The position numbers and the translations under genes were made by a program. Below are positions 8,066 to 17,036 of a stretch of DNA of 58,703 nucleotides, piece after piece. The notes under the pieces were generated by a model, which was given only the letters and a program-made list of their open reading frames with translations, made no database searches and was not told where the DNA came from. The stretch is from assembly GCA_026996855.1 (NCBI GenBank), contig JALWJZ010000031.1:1-58703 (forward strand), written 5' to 3'. Source of the stretch: Anaerolineales bacterium. Its GTDB lineage: Bacteria; Chloroflexota; Anaerolineae; Anaerolineales; DRMV01. Position 1 is the first letter of the stretch. Every line of letters begins with the position of its first letter.

Positions 8066-9066
8066 GGTACCTTTCCCTCCCTGGGATGAGGTTCCTTGCG
8101 CATGTGGAAGTGCAAAGTATACGCGAATTCCCAAACGCTACGGGCCACCTGTTCTCGCCTGGGCTTGGGCTGCATCCAGGTGTCGGTAATGAGCACAGGG
8201 ATGCCCAATTCCGCCTCGATGAGCGGGGCCAGTGCGGCGTCCTGGTTATCCACGACAAAGCCGGACAGCAGGTCGCGGTAATGATGGGCCACGGCCAGGG
8301 CCGAAGGTTCGATGCCCATCTCCCGGTACATTTTCGCCGCGGGGCCTTTGACCGTCTTCCCCCCTAAAATGGGGGAAACACCCACCACCGTGGCGCTCCG
8401 CAGGGCTTCGCGCAATCCGGGCACGGCCAGGATGGGGTTCAGGCTGACCCACGGGTTGGACGGTGCCAGCAACACCATGTCCGCCTGGTGCAGCGCGTCC
8501 AGCACGCCCGGTGCGGGACGCGCCGCCGCAGCGCCCTGAAAATGGAACCCGGTCACCGAGGGTTGGGTGCCGTGTTTCACGAAGTACTCCTGGAAAGGCA
8601 GGGGGCCGTGCTCGCGCGTCAGCACCACGGTGCGCAAAGGGTCGTCGGTTACGGGCAGAACGCGCGGCTTCACGCCCAGCGCGCGGCAGAAATCCTGCAC
8701 CACCCGGCTCAAGGGCTGACCCTGCGCCAGGCGGCGGGTGCGTTCCAGGTGAAGACCCAGGTCGCGGTCGCCCAGGCGGAACCAGGTAGGACCGCCCAAG
8801 CGCGCGACCATCTCCAGCGCGTGCCAGGTTTCCTCGGCCAGCCCCCAGCCGCGCTCAGGATGCTCCATATCCGCCAGGGTGTAACACACGGTGTCCAAAT
8901 CTGGGCTGATATACAGGCCGAAATGCCGAAAATCGTCCCCCACGTTGACTATCACCGTCAAGTCTTCCGGGGGAAGGAAACGAGCCAGGCCCCAGGTAAA
9001 ACGAGCACCGCCCACTCCTCCAGAAAGGACCACGGTCTTGGCACGCAACGGAACACGAAAGGACAT
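8062..9066 (-). CDS. cofD: 2-phospho-L-lactate (or phosphoenolpyruvate) transferase, F420 biosynthesis
   Basis: The 334-residue product begins with the CofD nucleotide-binding signature VVLSGGVGGARF (GGVGG at 16-20) and contains VNVGDDFRHFGLYISPDLDT. CofD/FbiA joins the lactyl, enolpyruvyl or glyceryl phosphate moiety to Fo during coenzyme F420 synthesis. Length matches the family (~310-340). GGAGG stands 8 bases before ATG 9066. With npdG at 35665, it shows an F420-using organism; cofE, cofC and Fo synthase are not in the window. It overlaps the HlyD gene start by 4 bases. Confidence 0.93.
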   Translation of the reverse strand: MSFRVPLRAKTVVLSGGVGGARFTWGLARFLPPEDLTVIVNVGDDFRHFGLYISPDLDTVCYTLADMEHPERGWGLAEETWHALEMVARLGGPTWFRLGDRDLGLHLERTRRLAQGQPLSRVVQDFCRALGVKPRVLPVTDDPLRTVVLTREHGPLPFQEYFVKHGTQPSVTGFHFQGAAAARPAPGVLDALHQADMVLLAPSNPWVSLNPILAVPGLREALRSATVVGVSPILGGKTVKGPAAKMYREMGIEPSALAVAHHYRDLLSGFVVDNQDAALAPLIEAELGIPVLITDTWMQPKPRREQVARSVWEFAYTLHFHMRKEPHPREGKVP

Positions 9067-9475
9067 GGTGAAACGCCTCCTCGACCCGGCGTGGAGGCCG
9101 GACCGAGTGCATTATACCCCTGAAACAACGACCCTCGCGGGCATCTTGCTTTAAGGTTTCGGAAAACCGCGCGAACTCGCGAAACCAGGCCCCGTGGAAA
9201 AACGAAATTCCCCAGGACAAACCATTTGAGTACTCAAAACAAAGGGTAACTTAGGTTTTCGCGTCGTTTTCCTTGTCGCCGCAGGGGCATATATGGGGTT
9301 TCATTGAACAATTGATTCCAATTCTGGGGAAACGCGATAATGCGGCCCGCCGGAAAACTTTAAGGTTCGCCCCCTTAAAAAACGGCTTTTTTAACCCATC
9401 TGCCTTCCTCCGGTTCCACCGACGCCCTACAATGGGGGCGCATCGTGCAAGCAAAATTGTGGGGAGGGGCAGCAT
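9067..9475. promoter_or_regulatory. Dyad-rich dnaA upstream region
   Basis: This divergent region between cofD and dnaA is more AT-rich than its surroundings. It holds the 14-bp perfect palindrome TTTGAGTACTCAAA (9225-9238) and the AT-rich dyad TTAAAAAA-CGGC-TTTTTTAA (9375-9394). CTTTAAGGTT also occurs twice, near 9150 and 9358. TACAAT at 9428-9433 is a possible dnaA -10. No good DnaA box (TTATCCACA) is present; the nearest is a 7/9 match near 9193. It could be a dnaA autoregulatory region or part of oriC, but that is not shown. Confidence 0.4.
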
Positions 9476-10888
9476 ATGGTTCCAATGGCAACAAAGACGC
9501 AAGATTTAAGCGCTTTATGGAAGCAAATTCTGGACTTATTTCGAAATGAAATGTCACCCACGTCCTTTGACACCTGGCTACGCCCCAGTCGAGCAGTGGC
9601 CTTCGATGGGCAGACCCTGACGGTGGCCGCACCCAACGCCTACGCTCGCGATTGGCTGGAAAGCCGACTGAGCAACGGACTGCGGCGCAAGTTGGTGGGC
9701 TTGTTAGGGCGCCACGTGCAGGTACGCTTCGTGGTCCAACCCCAGGCAGAGCCGACAGCGGAGGTGGCCGCGGCGGAACCGGCATCGCTGCCGCCTCCGC
9801 TGCCGGAGGAATGGCTGGAGGCCGCGCCAGCGACCGAGGAGGCGGAGGAGGAAGACCTGCCTTCCCTGCCACCGCTGCGTCTGCACCCCCGCTACACCTT
9901 TGAGACCTTCGTGGTGGGGCCGACCAACGAATTCGCGTATGCCGCCAGCCGCGCGGTAGCCGAACGGCCGGGGCAGACGTACAATCCCCTCTTCATCTAC
10001 GGCGGCGTCGGGTTGGGCAAAACCCACCTGTTGCAGGCCATTGCTCGAGCCACCCGCGCTGCCGGGTATCGGGTGGCCTACCTCTCCGCGGAAGAGTTCT
10101 TCAACCACTTCTTCCAGGCCATCCGCAACCACCAAATGGACGCTTTCCGCCTGCGCTTCCGCCGGGTGGATTTGCTTCTGGTGGACGATGTGCATTTCCT
10201 CATCGGCAAAGAACGGCTTCAAGAGGAATTCTTCCACACCTTCAACGCGCTGTATTACGAAGGTCGGCAAATCGTGTTCACCGCGGACCGCCCCCCCGTG
10301 GCCCTGGCCGCGCTGGAAGAACGGTTGCGCTCCCGTTTCGAATGGGGCCTGATTGTGGACATCCAGCCGCCGGATTACGAAACCCGCCTGGCCATTTTGC
10401 GGGCCAAGGCGGAGCACATGGGCCTGCGAGTGCCGGAAGAAGTGCTGGACCGCATCGCCCGCCACCTGGAAGGGAACATCCGCACCCTGGAAGGGGCCCT
10501 GAACCGTCTGCGGGCCTACGGCGAACTTCGGGGAAGACCCATCACCCTTGAGGCGGCCGAGGCCATTCTGGCCGACCTGTTCCCCCGGAAGTTGCAGGTG
10601 GATCCCCAGCGCCTGTTGCGCATGGTAGCCGAGGAATTCGAGGTCACCGTGGAGCAGTTGATGAGCACGGCCCGTTCCCGCAAAGTGGTCCTCCCCCGGC
10701 AGGTGGCCATGTACCTACTCCGGGAGGATGCCCGTTATTCCTTCCCGCAAATCGGGCACTTCTTCGGCGGTCGGGACCACACCACGGTGATGTACGCGTG
10801 CGAGAAAATCGCCCGGGCCTACGAACGGGACGAAGCCTTGCGCAAACGCATCCGCCGCATTCGGGAGCGGCTGTACAGCGCTTCGTAG
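9476..10888 (+). CDS. dnaA: Chromosomal replication initiator protein DnaA
   Basis: The 470-residue initiator binds DnaA boxes and opens oriC. Domain I spans ~1-85 (LWKQILDLFRNEMSPTSFDTWL). The linker (~88-135) is acidic and Pro-rich. The AAA+ domain has Walker A GGVGLGKT at 176-183 and Walker B LLLVDDVH with Asp237/Asp238. The C-terminal helix-turn-helix carries the signature FGGRDHTTVMYACEKI. GGGGAGGGG precedes ATG 9476. dnaN does not follow as it does in many bacteria. Two parS-like sites lie 209 and 291 bases downstream, consistent with an origin-proximal location. Confidence 0.98.
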   Translation: MVPMATKTQDLSALWKQILDLFRNEMSPTSFDTWLRPSRAVAFDGQTLTVAAPNAYARDWLESRLSNGLRRKLVGLLGRHVQVRFVVQPQAEPTAEVAAAEPASLPPPLPEEWLEAAPATEEAEEEDLPSLPPLRLHPRYTFETFVVGPTNEFAYAASRAVAERPGQTYNPLFIYGGVGLGKTHLLQAIARATRAAGYRVAYLSAEEFFNHFFQAIRNHQMDAFRLRFRRVDLLLVDDVHFLIGKERLQEEFFHTFNALYYEGRQIVFTADRPPVALAALEERLRSRFEWGLIVDIQPPDYETRLAILRAKAEHMGLRVPEEVLDRIARHLEGNIRTLEGALNRLRAYGELRGRPITLEAAEAILADLFPRKLQVDPQRLLRMVAEEFEVTVEQLMSTARSRKVVLPRQVAMYLLREDARYSFPQIGHFFGGRDHTTVMYACEKIARAYERDEALRKRIRRIRERLYSAS

Positions 10889-10898
10889 CCCGACCAAA

Positions 10899-10929
10899 GG
10901 GGATGGGGCGGCTTCGCCGTCCCATCCCC
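10899..10929 (+). terminator. Hairpin after dnaA (possible terminator)
   Basis: A 13-bp stem, with one G-T wobble, closes a CTTCG loop 10 bases after the dnaA stop. There is no T-run, so termination efficiency is uncertain. Confidence 0.45.
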
Positions 10930-10939
10930 CCATACCAGC

Positions 10940-10971
10940 CGCCTGGTGCCCGGAGAGACCTGCACCAGGCG
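10940..10971. repeat. 10-bp inverted repeat
   Basis: CGCCTGGTGC (10940-10949) and GCACCAGGCG (10962-10971) are perfect complements around a 12-base loop. It could be part of the dnaA transcript end or an origin-region dyad. Confidence 0.4.
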
Positions 10972-11096
10972 GGAGAAGGTGGGCGCTCCCTCGCGCCCGC
11001 TTTTGGTTTTGGCATTTGGGGCGGGCTCGGTTCGGGCGAGGCATGGCTGCCCCTTTGAAACCCGGGCTGCCGGAGGGGTGCGGGTTCCCGTGTTGG

Positions 11097-11110
11097 GTTT
11101 CACGTGAAAC
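11097..11110. promoter_or_regulatory. parS-like ParB binding site, copy 1
   Basis: GTTTCACGTGAAAC is a perfect 14-bp palindrome matching the core of the conserved bacterial parS sequence (TGTTTCACGTGAAACA). parS sites cluster near the origin and load ParB for chromosome segregation. parA/parB are not in this window. Confidence 0.85.
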
Positions 11111-11178
11111 GGGGCGGGCCGGGAGCGGCCTCGAAACCCCGGTGGGGAACGGGTACCGCCTTCTTCTTTATGCATTGG

Positions 11179-11192
11179 GTTTCACGTGAAAC
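11179..11192. promoter_or_regulatory. parS-like ParB binding site, copy 2
   Basis: This is an identical GTTTCACGTGAAAC core 82 bases from copy 1, here extended to the 18-bp palindrome GGGTTTCACGTGAAACCC (11177-11194). Two exact copies this close make chance very unlikely. Confidence 0.87.
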
Positions 11193-11268
11193 CCCTCGTC
11201 GCGCCAGCGGCCCTGTGTGCCTTCTCCGTGCTCGATTTTTCCACCCCCCAAATCCCGCTCGGGTTTTG

Positions 11269-11274
11269 TATAAT
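11269..11274 (+). promoter_or_regulatory. Probable -10 box for mtaB
   Basis: TATAAT lies 36 bases before the mtaB start. No good -35 at 16-18 bases is visible. Confidence 0.45.
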
Positions 11275-11310
11275 CGTCTTGCCATCCTGGGAAAAGGACA
11301 GGACGCGAGC

Positions 11311-12651
11311 ATGAAGGTGTATCTGGACACGGTGGGCTGCCGCCTCAACCAAAGCGAAATCGAATCCTTCGCCCGGGCCTTTCGGGCCGCCGGGCATACC
11401 CTGGTGGACGACCCCGCCCAGGCCGACCTGGTGGTGGTCAACACCTGCGCGGTGACCCAAAAGGCCGCGGCCGATTCCCGCAAGGTGGTCCGCCGGGCCG
11501 CCCGCGCCGGCGCCCGGGCCATCGCGGTCACCGGGTGCTGGGCCACCCTGGAGCCGGACGCGGCCCGACGGCTGCCCAACGTGCGCTGGGTGGTGCCCAA
11601 CCTGGAAAAGGACCACCTGGTGGCCCGGGTACTGGGCCTGCCCCAGGAAACCTTCGACCTGGAACCCATCGAACGAGAACCCCTGCCCGGCCTGCGCCTT
11701 CGCACCCGGGCCTTCATCAAAGTGCAGGACGGCTGCGACAACCGCTGCACCTTTTGCGTGACCACCATCGCCCGAGGGCCAAGCCGCAGCCGTCCCATCG
11801 AGGCCGTGGTGAAAGACGTACAGGCCGCGCTCCGGGGCGGCGCGCAGGAAATCGTACTCACCGGCGTGCACCTGGGCGCCTGGGGGAAGGACCTGGACCC
11901 GCCCCGGCACCTCCAGGACCTGGTGGCCACCCTGTTGCGCCGGCTGCCTATCCCGCGGCTGCGCCTCTCTTCCCTGGAACCCTGGGACCTGCACGAGGAC
12001 TTCTTCGCCTTGTGGGAAGACCCGCGGCTGTGTCGGCACCTGCACCTCCCCCTGCAATCGGGGAGCGCCAGCGTGTTGCGCCGTATGGCCCGCAAGACCA
12101 CCCCGGAGGCCTTCGCCCGGCTGGTGGAAATCGCGCGGCGCCTCATCCCCGACGTGGCCATCACCACGGACGTCATCGTGGGCTTCCCCGGCGAAACCGA
12201 GGCCGAATTCGAGGAAAGCCTGGCCTTCGTCCGGGAAATGGATTTCGCCGGCGGGCACGTGTTCACCTATTCCGAGCGTCCCGGCACCGCGGCCGCGCGC
12301 ATGCCCCACCCGGTACCCCACCGGGTGCGCAAGGAACGCAACGCCCGTATGCGCGCGGTGCTGGCCGAAAGCGCGGCCCGCTACCGACGCCGTTTCCTGG
12401 GGAGGACCCTGACCGTGCTCTGGGAGGCCGCGGCCACCCTGGGCCCCGGAGGCTGGACCCTGACCGGCCTGACGGACAACTACCTGCGGGTGCGGGCCAC
12501 CGCGCCGCAAAACCTCTGGAACCGCCTCACCCCGGTGACCCTGGTGGCCGAAGGGCCGGACGGGGTGCTGGAGGGCCATTTGGCACCCGGTGCCCCCTCT
12601 CGAACGGAGGCGCCCGCGGTCCTTGAAGCCGCGGCCGAATCGCCGGCCTGA
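11311..12651 (+). CDS. mtaB: tRNA t6A37 methylthiotransferase MtaB
   Basis: The 446-residue radical SAM enzyme converts t6A37 of ANN-decoding tRNAs to ms2t6A. The N-terminal UPF0004 domain holds cluster Cys10, Cys46 and Cys76. The radical SAM motif CDNRCTFC supplies Cys142, Cys146 and Cys149. A TRAM-like domain follows (~375-435), then an Ala/Glu-rich tail. [10 protein letters not shown] and the sequence around the CxxxCxxC motif favour MtaB over MiaB. The preceding in-frame extension is ruled out because it would run through the second parS-like site. ATG 11311 has a GGACAGGA-type site upstream. It probably heads an operon with rtcB. Confidence 0.92.
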   Translation: MKVYLDTVGCRLNQSEIESFARAFRAAGHTLVDDPAQADLVVVNTCAVTQKAAADSRKVVRRAARAGARAIAVTGCWATLEPDAARRLPNVRWVVPNLEKDHLVARVLGLPQETFDLEPIEREPLPGLRLRTRAFIKVQDGCDNRCTFCVTTIARGPSRSRPIEAVVKDVQAALRGGAQEIVLTGVHLGAWGKDLDPPRHLQDLVATLLRRLPIPRLRLSSLEPWDLHEDFFALWEDPRLCRHLHLPLQSGSASVLRRMARKTTPEAFARLVEIARRLIPDVAITTDVIVGFPGETEAEFEESLAFVREMDFAGGHVFTYSERPGTAAARMPHPVPHRVRKERNARMRAVLAESAARYRRRFLGRTLTVLWEAAATLGPGGWTLTGLTDNYLRVRATAPQNLWNRLTPVTLVAEGPDGVLEGHLAPGAPSRTEAPAVLEAAAESPA

Positions 12652-12701
12652 GCCTCCAGGCCACTTGCGCTTTGGAACTACCCCTTTTGAGGGAGTTGGA
12701 C

Positions 12702-14156
12702 ATGCGATTGAAGGACCTGGTGCGCATCAGCGACTACGAATGGGAAATTCCCCGGGACTATCGGGGCGATATGCGGGTGCCTGTGCGCATTTTCGCCACG
12801 CGCGCGCTGCTGGAAGCCGTGCTGGAGGACAAATCCCTGGAACAGGCGGTGAACGTGGCCACGCTGCCCGGCGTGGTGGGTCGGGTGCTGGTCATGCCCG
12901 ATGTGCACCAGGGGTACGGTTTCCCCATCGGGGGCGTGGCGGCCACCAAGTACCCCGAGGGCATCATTTCGCCCGGCGGGATTGGTTACGACATAAATTG
13001 CGGCGTGCGCTTGCTGGCCACCCGGCTGCCCTATGAAAAGGCCGAGCCCCATCTGGACACCCTGGCCACCCTCATCGACCAGTACTGCCCCAGCGGCGTG
13101 GGCCGGAGCGGGCATTTGCGATTGAGCGAGAAAGAACTGGACCGGGTGGCCCGGGAGGGCGCGCGCTGGGCCCTGAGCAAAGGGTATGCCACCAGGGAAG
13201 ACCTGGAACGTACCGAAGAGGGCGGTCAGTTGCCCTATGCGGACCCTGCCAAGGTGAGCAAGCGGGCCAAGGAGCGGGGACGCACCCAATTGGGCACCGT
13301 GGGCGCGGGCAATCATTTCATCGAGGTGGACGTCATCGAGCAGATTTTCGACGAGGAAGTGGCCCGGGCCTTTGGCCTGGAAGAAGGGATGCTCGCAGTG
13401 CAGATTCACTGTGGTTCCCGAGGCTACGGCCATCAAATTTGTTCCGATTACGTGCGAGACTTCCAAAAAGTGGTGCATAAATATGGCATCCGCCTGCCAG
13501 ACCGGGAACTGGTGTGCGCGCCTTTGAGTTCGCCCGAGGGCCAGGATTACCTGGCTGCGATGCAGGCCGCGGCCAACTTCGCCTTTTGCAATCGGCAGGT
13601 GCTGGCCCACTTCGTGCGCCGGGCCTTCGAGGAGACCTTTGCCGGCAAGGCGCCGCAACGGGAATGGTGGCCCCGCCAGGTGTACGACCTGGCCCACAAC
13701 ATCGGCAAAATCGAGGTGCACCACGTGGACGGCAAACGCCGAAAGGTGTGCGTCCACCGGAAAGGCGCCACCCGGGCTTTTGGCCCCCACGCGCCGGGCA
13801 TCCCTGCGGAATACCGGGAAGTGGGTCAGCCCGTGTTGGTGCCCGGGAGCATGGGCACGGCCTCGTGGGTGCTGGTGGGCACCGAGGAGAGCATGGTCAA
13901 GAGTTTCGGGTCCTCCTGCCACGGCGCGGGCCGGGTGATGAGCCGGGCCAAGGCCAAGAAGACGGTGCGAGGCGAAAAACTGTTGCGCCAGTTGGAAGGA
14001 GCGGGCATTCGGGTGCGGGCCGGCTCCATGCGGGGCCTGGCCGAGGAGGCCCCCTTTGCCTACAAAGACGTGGACCTGGTGGTGGAGACCGTGGTCGGCG
14101 CCGGGATTGCCCGCAAAGTGGCCCGCTTACGGCCCGTGGCCGTCATCAAGGGTTGA
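12702..14156 (+). CDS. rtcB: RNA-splicing ligase RtcB
   Basis: The 484-residue ligase joins 2',3'-cyclic phosphate (or 3'-phosphate) RNA ends to 5'-OH ends using GTP and Mn2+. All expected residues are present: Asp97 and Cys100 (YDINCGVR), His205 (GAGNHFIEV), His236 (HCGSRGYGH), His332 (DLAHN) and the guanylylated His407 (SSCHGAGR). Length fits the family. GAGGGAG lies 7 bases before ATG 12702. Neither archease nor rtcA is nearby. Its position after mtaB suggests a tRNA maintenance operon, which is inference. Confidence 0.96.
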   Translation: MRLKDLVRISDYEWEIPRDYRGDMRVPVRIFATRALLEAVLEDKSLEQAVNVATLPGVVGRVLVMPDVHQGYGFPIGGVAATKYPEGIISPGGIGYDINCGVRLLATRLPYEKAEPHLDTLATLIDQYCPSGVGRSGHLRLSEKELDRVAREGARWALSKGYATREDLERTEEGGQLPYADPAKVSKRAKERGRTQLGTVGAGNHFIEVDVIEQIFDEEVARAFGLEEGMLAVQIHCGSRGYGHQICSDYVRDFQKVVHKYGIRLPDRELVCAPLSSPEGQDYLAAMQAAANFAFCNRQVLAHFVRRAFEETFAGKAPQREWWPRQVYDLAHNIGKIEVHHVDGKRRKVCVHRKGATRAFGPHAPGIPAEYREVGQPVLVPGSMGTASWVLVGTEESMVKSFGSSCHGAGRVMSRAKAKKTVRGEKLLRQLEGAGIRVRAGSMRGLAEEAPFAYKDVDLVVETVVGAGIARKVARLRPVAVIKG

Positions 14157-14202
14157 TCGCGAGAGGGGAGGAACGAGCAAACGCGGAAAAGGAGCACGCA
14201 CC

Positions 14203-15501
14203 ATGCCAGATGTAAGCCAAACCCTTCTCCAGGATTTATTACAAGAAAAACGCTTTCCCGATTTCCCCTGGCAGGAAGGGCAGGTGCCCCCGGCCTATCA
14301 TGGCCGCAGCATCCTGAACCTGCCCACCACCGTGGCCCGCTGGCTGGGCGCGCGGCCCTTGGGCGTGGCCTCAGCCCTGGACGCCACCCTGACCCAGGGC
14401 CTGGACGACCAGGTGCGCCAGGTCATCGTGTTCCTCATCGATGGCTTCGGATGGCACATCTTTCAACAAGCGCGCGCGACCGGGTTACTGGAGGCCTGGG
14501 AGCCCTTCATCGAACAGGGCCGCCTGGGAGTGCTCACCTCCATCGTGCCCAGCACCACCGCCGCGGCCATCCCCACCCTGTGGACCGGCCGCTCGCCCGC
14601 GGAGCACGGCATCACCGGGTACGAAGTGTGGATGAAAGAATACGGCAGCGTGGTCAACATGATTTTGTACAGCCCCTCCTTTTACCAGGTGGGGCCGGGG
14701 CTGTTGGAAAAGGCCGGGTTCGACCCGGACCGCTTCTTTACTTTCCCCACTCTGGGAACGCATTTGAAACAGCGCGGTGTCGAGGTCCGGGCCTTCCAAC
14801 ATTACACCATTGCCAACTCCGGCCTCTCCCGCATGTTGTTCAAGGATGCAGAGGTCCACGCCTTTTCCGCGCTTACCGACCTCTGGAGCAACCTGGTGGA
14901 CTTCTTGGAAGCCGCCTCTTCCAAAGAACGGCGATACATTTGGGTCTATTGGGGCCTGGTGGATCGTTTCGGCCACAAAAACGGCCCCCAGGACCGCCGA
15001 GTGCTGGATGAAATCCGCACCATCCTCTGGTCCTGGCAGCACTTCTTCCTGGAACGCTTTCCCAAGGCACAACGGGAAGGCACGGTGATGGTCATCACCG
15101 CGGACCACGGCATGATGGCCACCCCACCTCGAGCCGCGTACGAGATCAAACATCATCCCAAACTGATGAAGTATTTGCTTCTGCCGCCTACGGGGGAAAA
15201 TCGTTTCACCTACCTGTACCCCAAACCCGGTTACGTAGCCGCACTCCGAGAGTATTTCGCCACCGTCTGGCCCGAAGATTTCGTCCTCATACCCTCCCGC
15301 GACCTGCTCCGCATGGGCCTGCTGGGGCCGGGGAAGCCCCACCCCATGCTGCCCGAACGAGTGGGGTATTGGGTGGCCATTCCCCGGGGAGAGGCCTACC
15401 TGTGGTGGGCGAACAAAGAAAACGACTTGCAAGGGCGCCACGGCGGTGTAAGCACCCACGAGATGTTGGTACCCTTTTTGGCCTTCCGTCTGGATGGGTG
15501 A
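14203..15501 (+). CDS. Alkaline phosphatase superfamily enzyme (type I phosphodiesterase/pyrophosphatase-like)
   Basis: The 432-residue protein has the two-metal phosphodiesterase layout. Asp80 lies in VIVFLIDGFGW, the nucleophile region is PSTTAAAIPTLWTG (117-130) followed by AEHGITGYE, and LVDRFGHKNG, VITADHGM and STHEMLVP follow. These match the nucleotide pyrophosphatase/phosphodiesterase group, which hydrolyses phosphodiester or pyrophosphate bonds. No signal peptide is evident, so a cytoplasmic site is likely. AAGGAG stands 9 bases before ATG 14203, 46 bases after rtcB. The substrate is unknown. Confidence 0.85.
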   Translation: MPDVSQTLLQDLLQEKRFPDFPWQEGQVPPAYHGRSILNLPTTVARWLGARPLGVASALDATLTQGLDDQVRQVIVFLIDGFGWHIFQQARATGLLEAWEPFIEQGRLGVLTSIVPSTTAAAIPTLWTGRSPAEHGITGYEVWMKEYGSVVNMILYSPSFYQVGPGLLEKAGFDPDRFFTFPTLGTHLKQRGVEVRAFQHYTIANSGLSRMLFKDAEVHAFSALTDLWSNLVDFLEAASSKERRYIWVYWGLVDRFGHKNGPQDRRVLDEIRTILWSWQHFFLERFPKAQREGTVMVITADHGMMATPPRAAYEIKHHPKLMKYLLLPPTGENRFTYLYPKPGYVAALREYFATVWPEDFVLIPSRDLLRMGLLGPGKPHPMLPERVGYWVAIPRGEAYLWWANKENDLQGRHGGVSTHEMLVPFLAFRLDG

Positions 15502-15834
15502 GGGGCTGAGAGCCTGCAGAGAGGCACCCCCAGCCGGGATTTGGGATGGAGGGTATGTCTTCCCCAAAGGCCAGGGCTCTCCACGGCACGGGGAAATAGA
15601 TGAGAGTTTCTTGAGAAAAGCCTTGCCCATCTTTCGAGTTTGCAATTGGCCCTGTAAAATCCTGCAAAGTGGGGAATGTTTTCAAAATTCCCCCGGTCAC
15701 GACAAAAGCAAATGCACCTTATCCGTTGGTCGCGCCCTCTACACCGGCGTACGGACAAGGTGATGCGCGCGTTTCGTTTGCTTCTAAATCTTCTCTCGGC
15801 TTCCGGTCGTCCCAGGCCGGAGACGCCAGGCAAA
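15502..15834. other. Intergenic stretch before the metallophosphoesterase
   Basis: No convincing gene or RNA structure is visible. A weak promoter may exist (TTTCGA 15632-15637, 17 bases, TAAAAT 15655-15660). If the downstream gene starts at GTG/ATG 15763 rather than 15835, part of this stretch is coding. Confidence 0.35.
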
Positions 15835-16671
15835 ATGGTCCGTCGCGACGCCCTCAAGGTGTTGTTGAGCCTGGCCGCAGGCGGTGCCGTGCTGCCTTTC
15901 TACGCCCGCTGGGTGGAACCCAACTGGATCCAGGTGCAGTCCCTGCGGATTCGCATCCCCGGCCTGGACCCCGCTTTCCACGGGATGACGGTGGTGCACA
16001 CCTCCGACCTGCACCTGGATGGGGTATGGGGCACACCGGAACGCCTGGCTTCATGGGTGGAACGCATCCAGGCTCTTCGCCCCGACGCGGTGGTGGTCAC
16101 GGGGGATTGGGTGACCACCACCGCGGGTCTGAAGGTGCTGGAACGAGCCGCCCCCGTTTTGGCCCGATTGCGGGCACCCATGGGCGTCTTCGGCGTATTG
16201 GGCAATCACGACCATTGGGCCGACCCCCATGCGGTGCGGCAGGCCCTTCGCGCGGCTGGCGTTCGAGAACTGAAGAACGAAACGCACGTATGGGAAATCG
16301 GCAGGGCCCGCCTGGCCCTGGTGGGGCTGGACGACCCCTGGTCCCGGCCGCCTCGGTGGGAAGAGGTGGCCCGACTGGCACCCAACGGAATGCCCGCCAT
16401 CATCCTGGTACACGAGCCGGACTTTGCCGACCAGGTGGCCCGCCTTGGCCGGTTTTCCCTGCAACTTTCCGGGCATTCCCACGGGGGGCAGGTAAAAATC
16501 CCGGGCGTCGGCGCTCCTTTCCTTCCCTTGCATGGACAAAAATACCCCGAGGGACTGTATCGCATTGGCCGCATGACCCTGTACACCAACCGGGGCTTGG
16601 GCATGGTGCCGCCCCGCATACGCCTGTTCGCCCGCCCTGAAATCACCCACATCACCCTGGCGGCCTGGTAA
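15835..16671 (+). CDS. Exported metallophosphoesterase (YkuE-like)
   Basis: The 278-residue calcineurin-like phosphoesterase has all dimetal motifs: HTSDLHL (Asp58, His60), VVTGDWV, LGNHDHW, VHEPDFAD and LSGHSHGGQV. The N-terminus VRRDALKVLLSLAAGGAV is a twin-arginine-like signal, so the enzyme is probably exported folded. I chose ATG 15835 because the RR motif then sits at residues 3-4; ATG 15763 would add 24 residues and 15676 more, with weaker sites. Related proteins act on lipid-linked or nucleotide phosphates; the substrate here is unknown. Confidence 0.85.
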   Translation: MVRRDALKVLLSLAAGGAVLPFYARWVEPNWIQVQSLRIRIPGLDPAFHGMTVVHTSDLHLDGVWGTPERLASWVERIQALRPDAVVVTGDWVTTTAGLKVLERAAPVLARLRAPMGVFGVLGNHDHWADPHAVRQALRAAGVRELKNETHVWEIGRARLALVGLDDPWSRPPRWEEVARLAPNGMPAIILVHEPDFADQVARLGRFSLQLSGHSHGGQVKIPGVGAPFLPLHGQKYPEGLYRIGRMTLYTNRGLGMVPPRIRLFARPEITHITLAAW

Positions 16672-16751
16672 CCGTAGGCAACGGCAGGGCACACGCGCTT
16701 GCTTCTGAAAAAACCGACCGTTCCAGGGCCACAGGACACCTCTCAGGAAAA

Positions 16752-16826
16752 GGGCGCATGAAGGTTGTGACTTTTCACCCTGGAGCTGTTCGGAAAAAAC
16801 AGGGGACAAGGATGCGCCCGCTTTTT
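16752..16826 (+). terminator. Long hairpin with T-tract before the atp operon
   Basis: GGGCGCAT (16752-16759) pairs with ATGCGCCC (16812-16819) and is followed by GCTTTTTG. The 52-base apical part can form an inner CCCTG/CAGGG stem. It probably terminates transcription from the metallophosphoesterase. The large loop leaves a small RNA or an attenuator as alternatives. Confidence 0.45.
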
Positions 16827-16965
16827 GTGTGACGATTCTCTGGCCCACACACCTCGACACTCGGCCCCGGATATCCAATTTCACATTGAAGAATGGCCCA
16901 CCCCCAAAAATAAGCCGCGGAACTCTTCTGTTCCTCCCAATTCTCGAACACGCCCGTTTTCGCCC

Positions 16966-16994
16966 TGGTCAAAATTTCGCCTTTCGCGTATACT
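16966..16994 (+). promoter_or_regulatory. Putative atpA promoter
   Basis: TGGTCA (16966-16971), a 17-base spacer and TATACT (16989-16994) lie 42 bases before the atpA start. Confidence 0.55.
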
Positions 16995-17036
16995 TCCACC
17001 GACCGGGAACGGAACTCAGAAGAGGAGGTCGTGGAC

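Larger units (their letters stand above)
10889..11310. other. dnaA-mtaB intergenic region with hairpins and parS-like sites
   Basis: This 422-base non-coding stretch holds, in order, a GC-rich hairpin (10899-10929), a 10-bp hairpin (10940-10971), a third small dyad GGGCGC/GCGCCC near 10981-10998, two GTTTCACGTGAAAC palindromes and a TATAAT box. No DnaA boxes were found by eye. Confidence 0.6.
16672..17036. other. Intergenic region upstream of the ATP synthase genes
   Basis: This region holds a long structured terminator-like element (16752-16826) and the putative atpA promoter (16966-16994). atpH, expected just upstream of atpA, is absent, and no small ORF here resembles the delta subunit. 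Confidence 0.6.

Noticed and set aside
6785-8089. 434-residue open frame on the plus strand over the HlyD gene
   Set aside because: Low-complexity Gly/Gln/His composition and no ribosome binding site; it is the mirror of the coiled-coil gene.
9185-9200. CGTGGAAAA as a DnaA box
   Set aside because: Only a 7/9 match to TGTGGATAA and a single copy, so not enough for an oriC claim.
15502-15560. CTGAGAG and ACCCCC near 15506-15532 as a TPP riboswitch
   Set aside because: The second conserved TPP helix elements are missing and the downstream gene is a phosphoesterase, not a thiamine gene.
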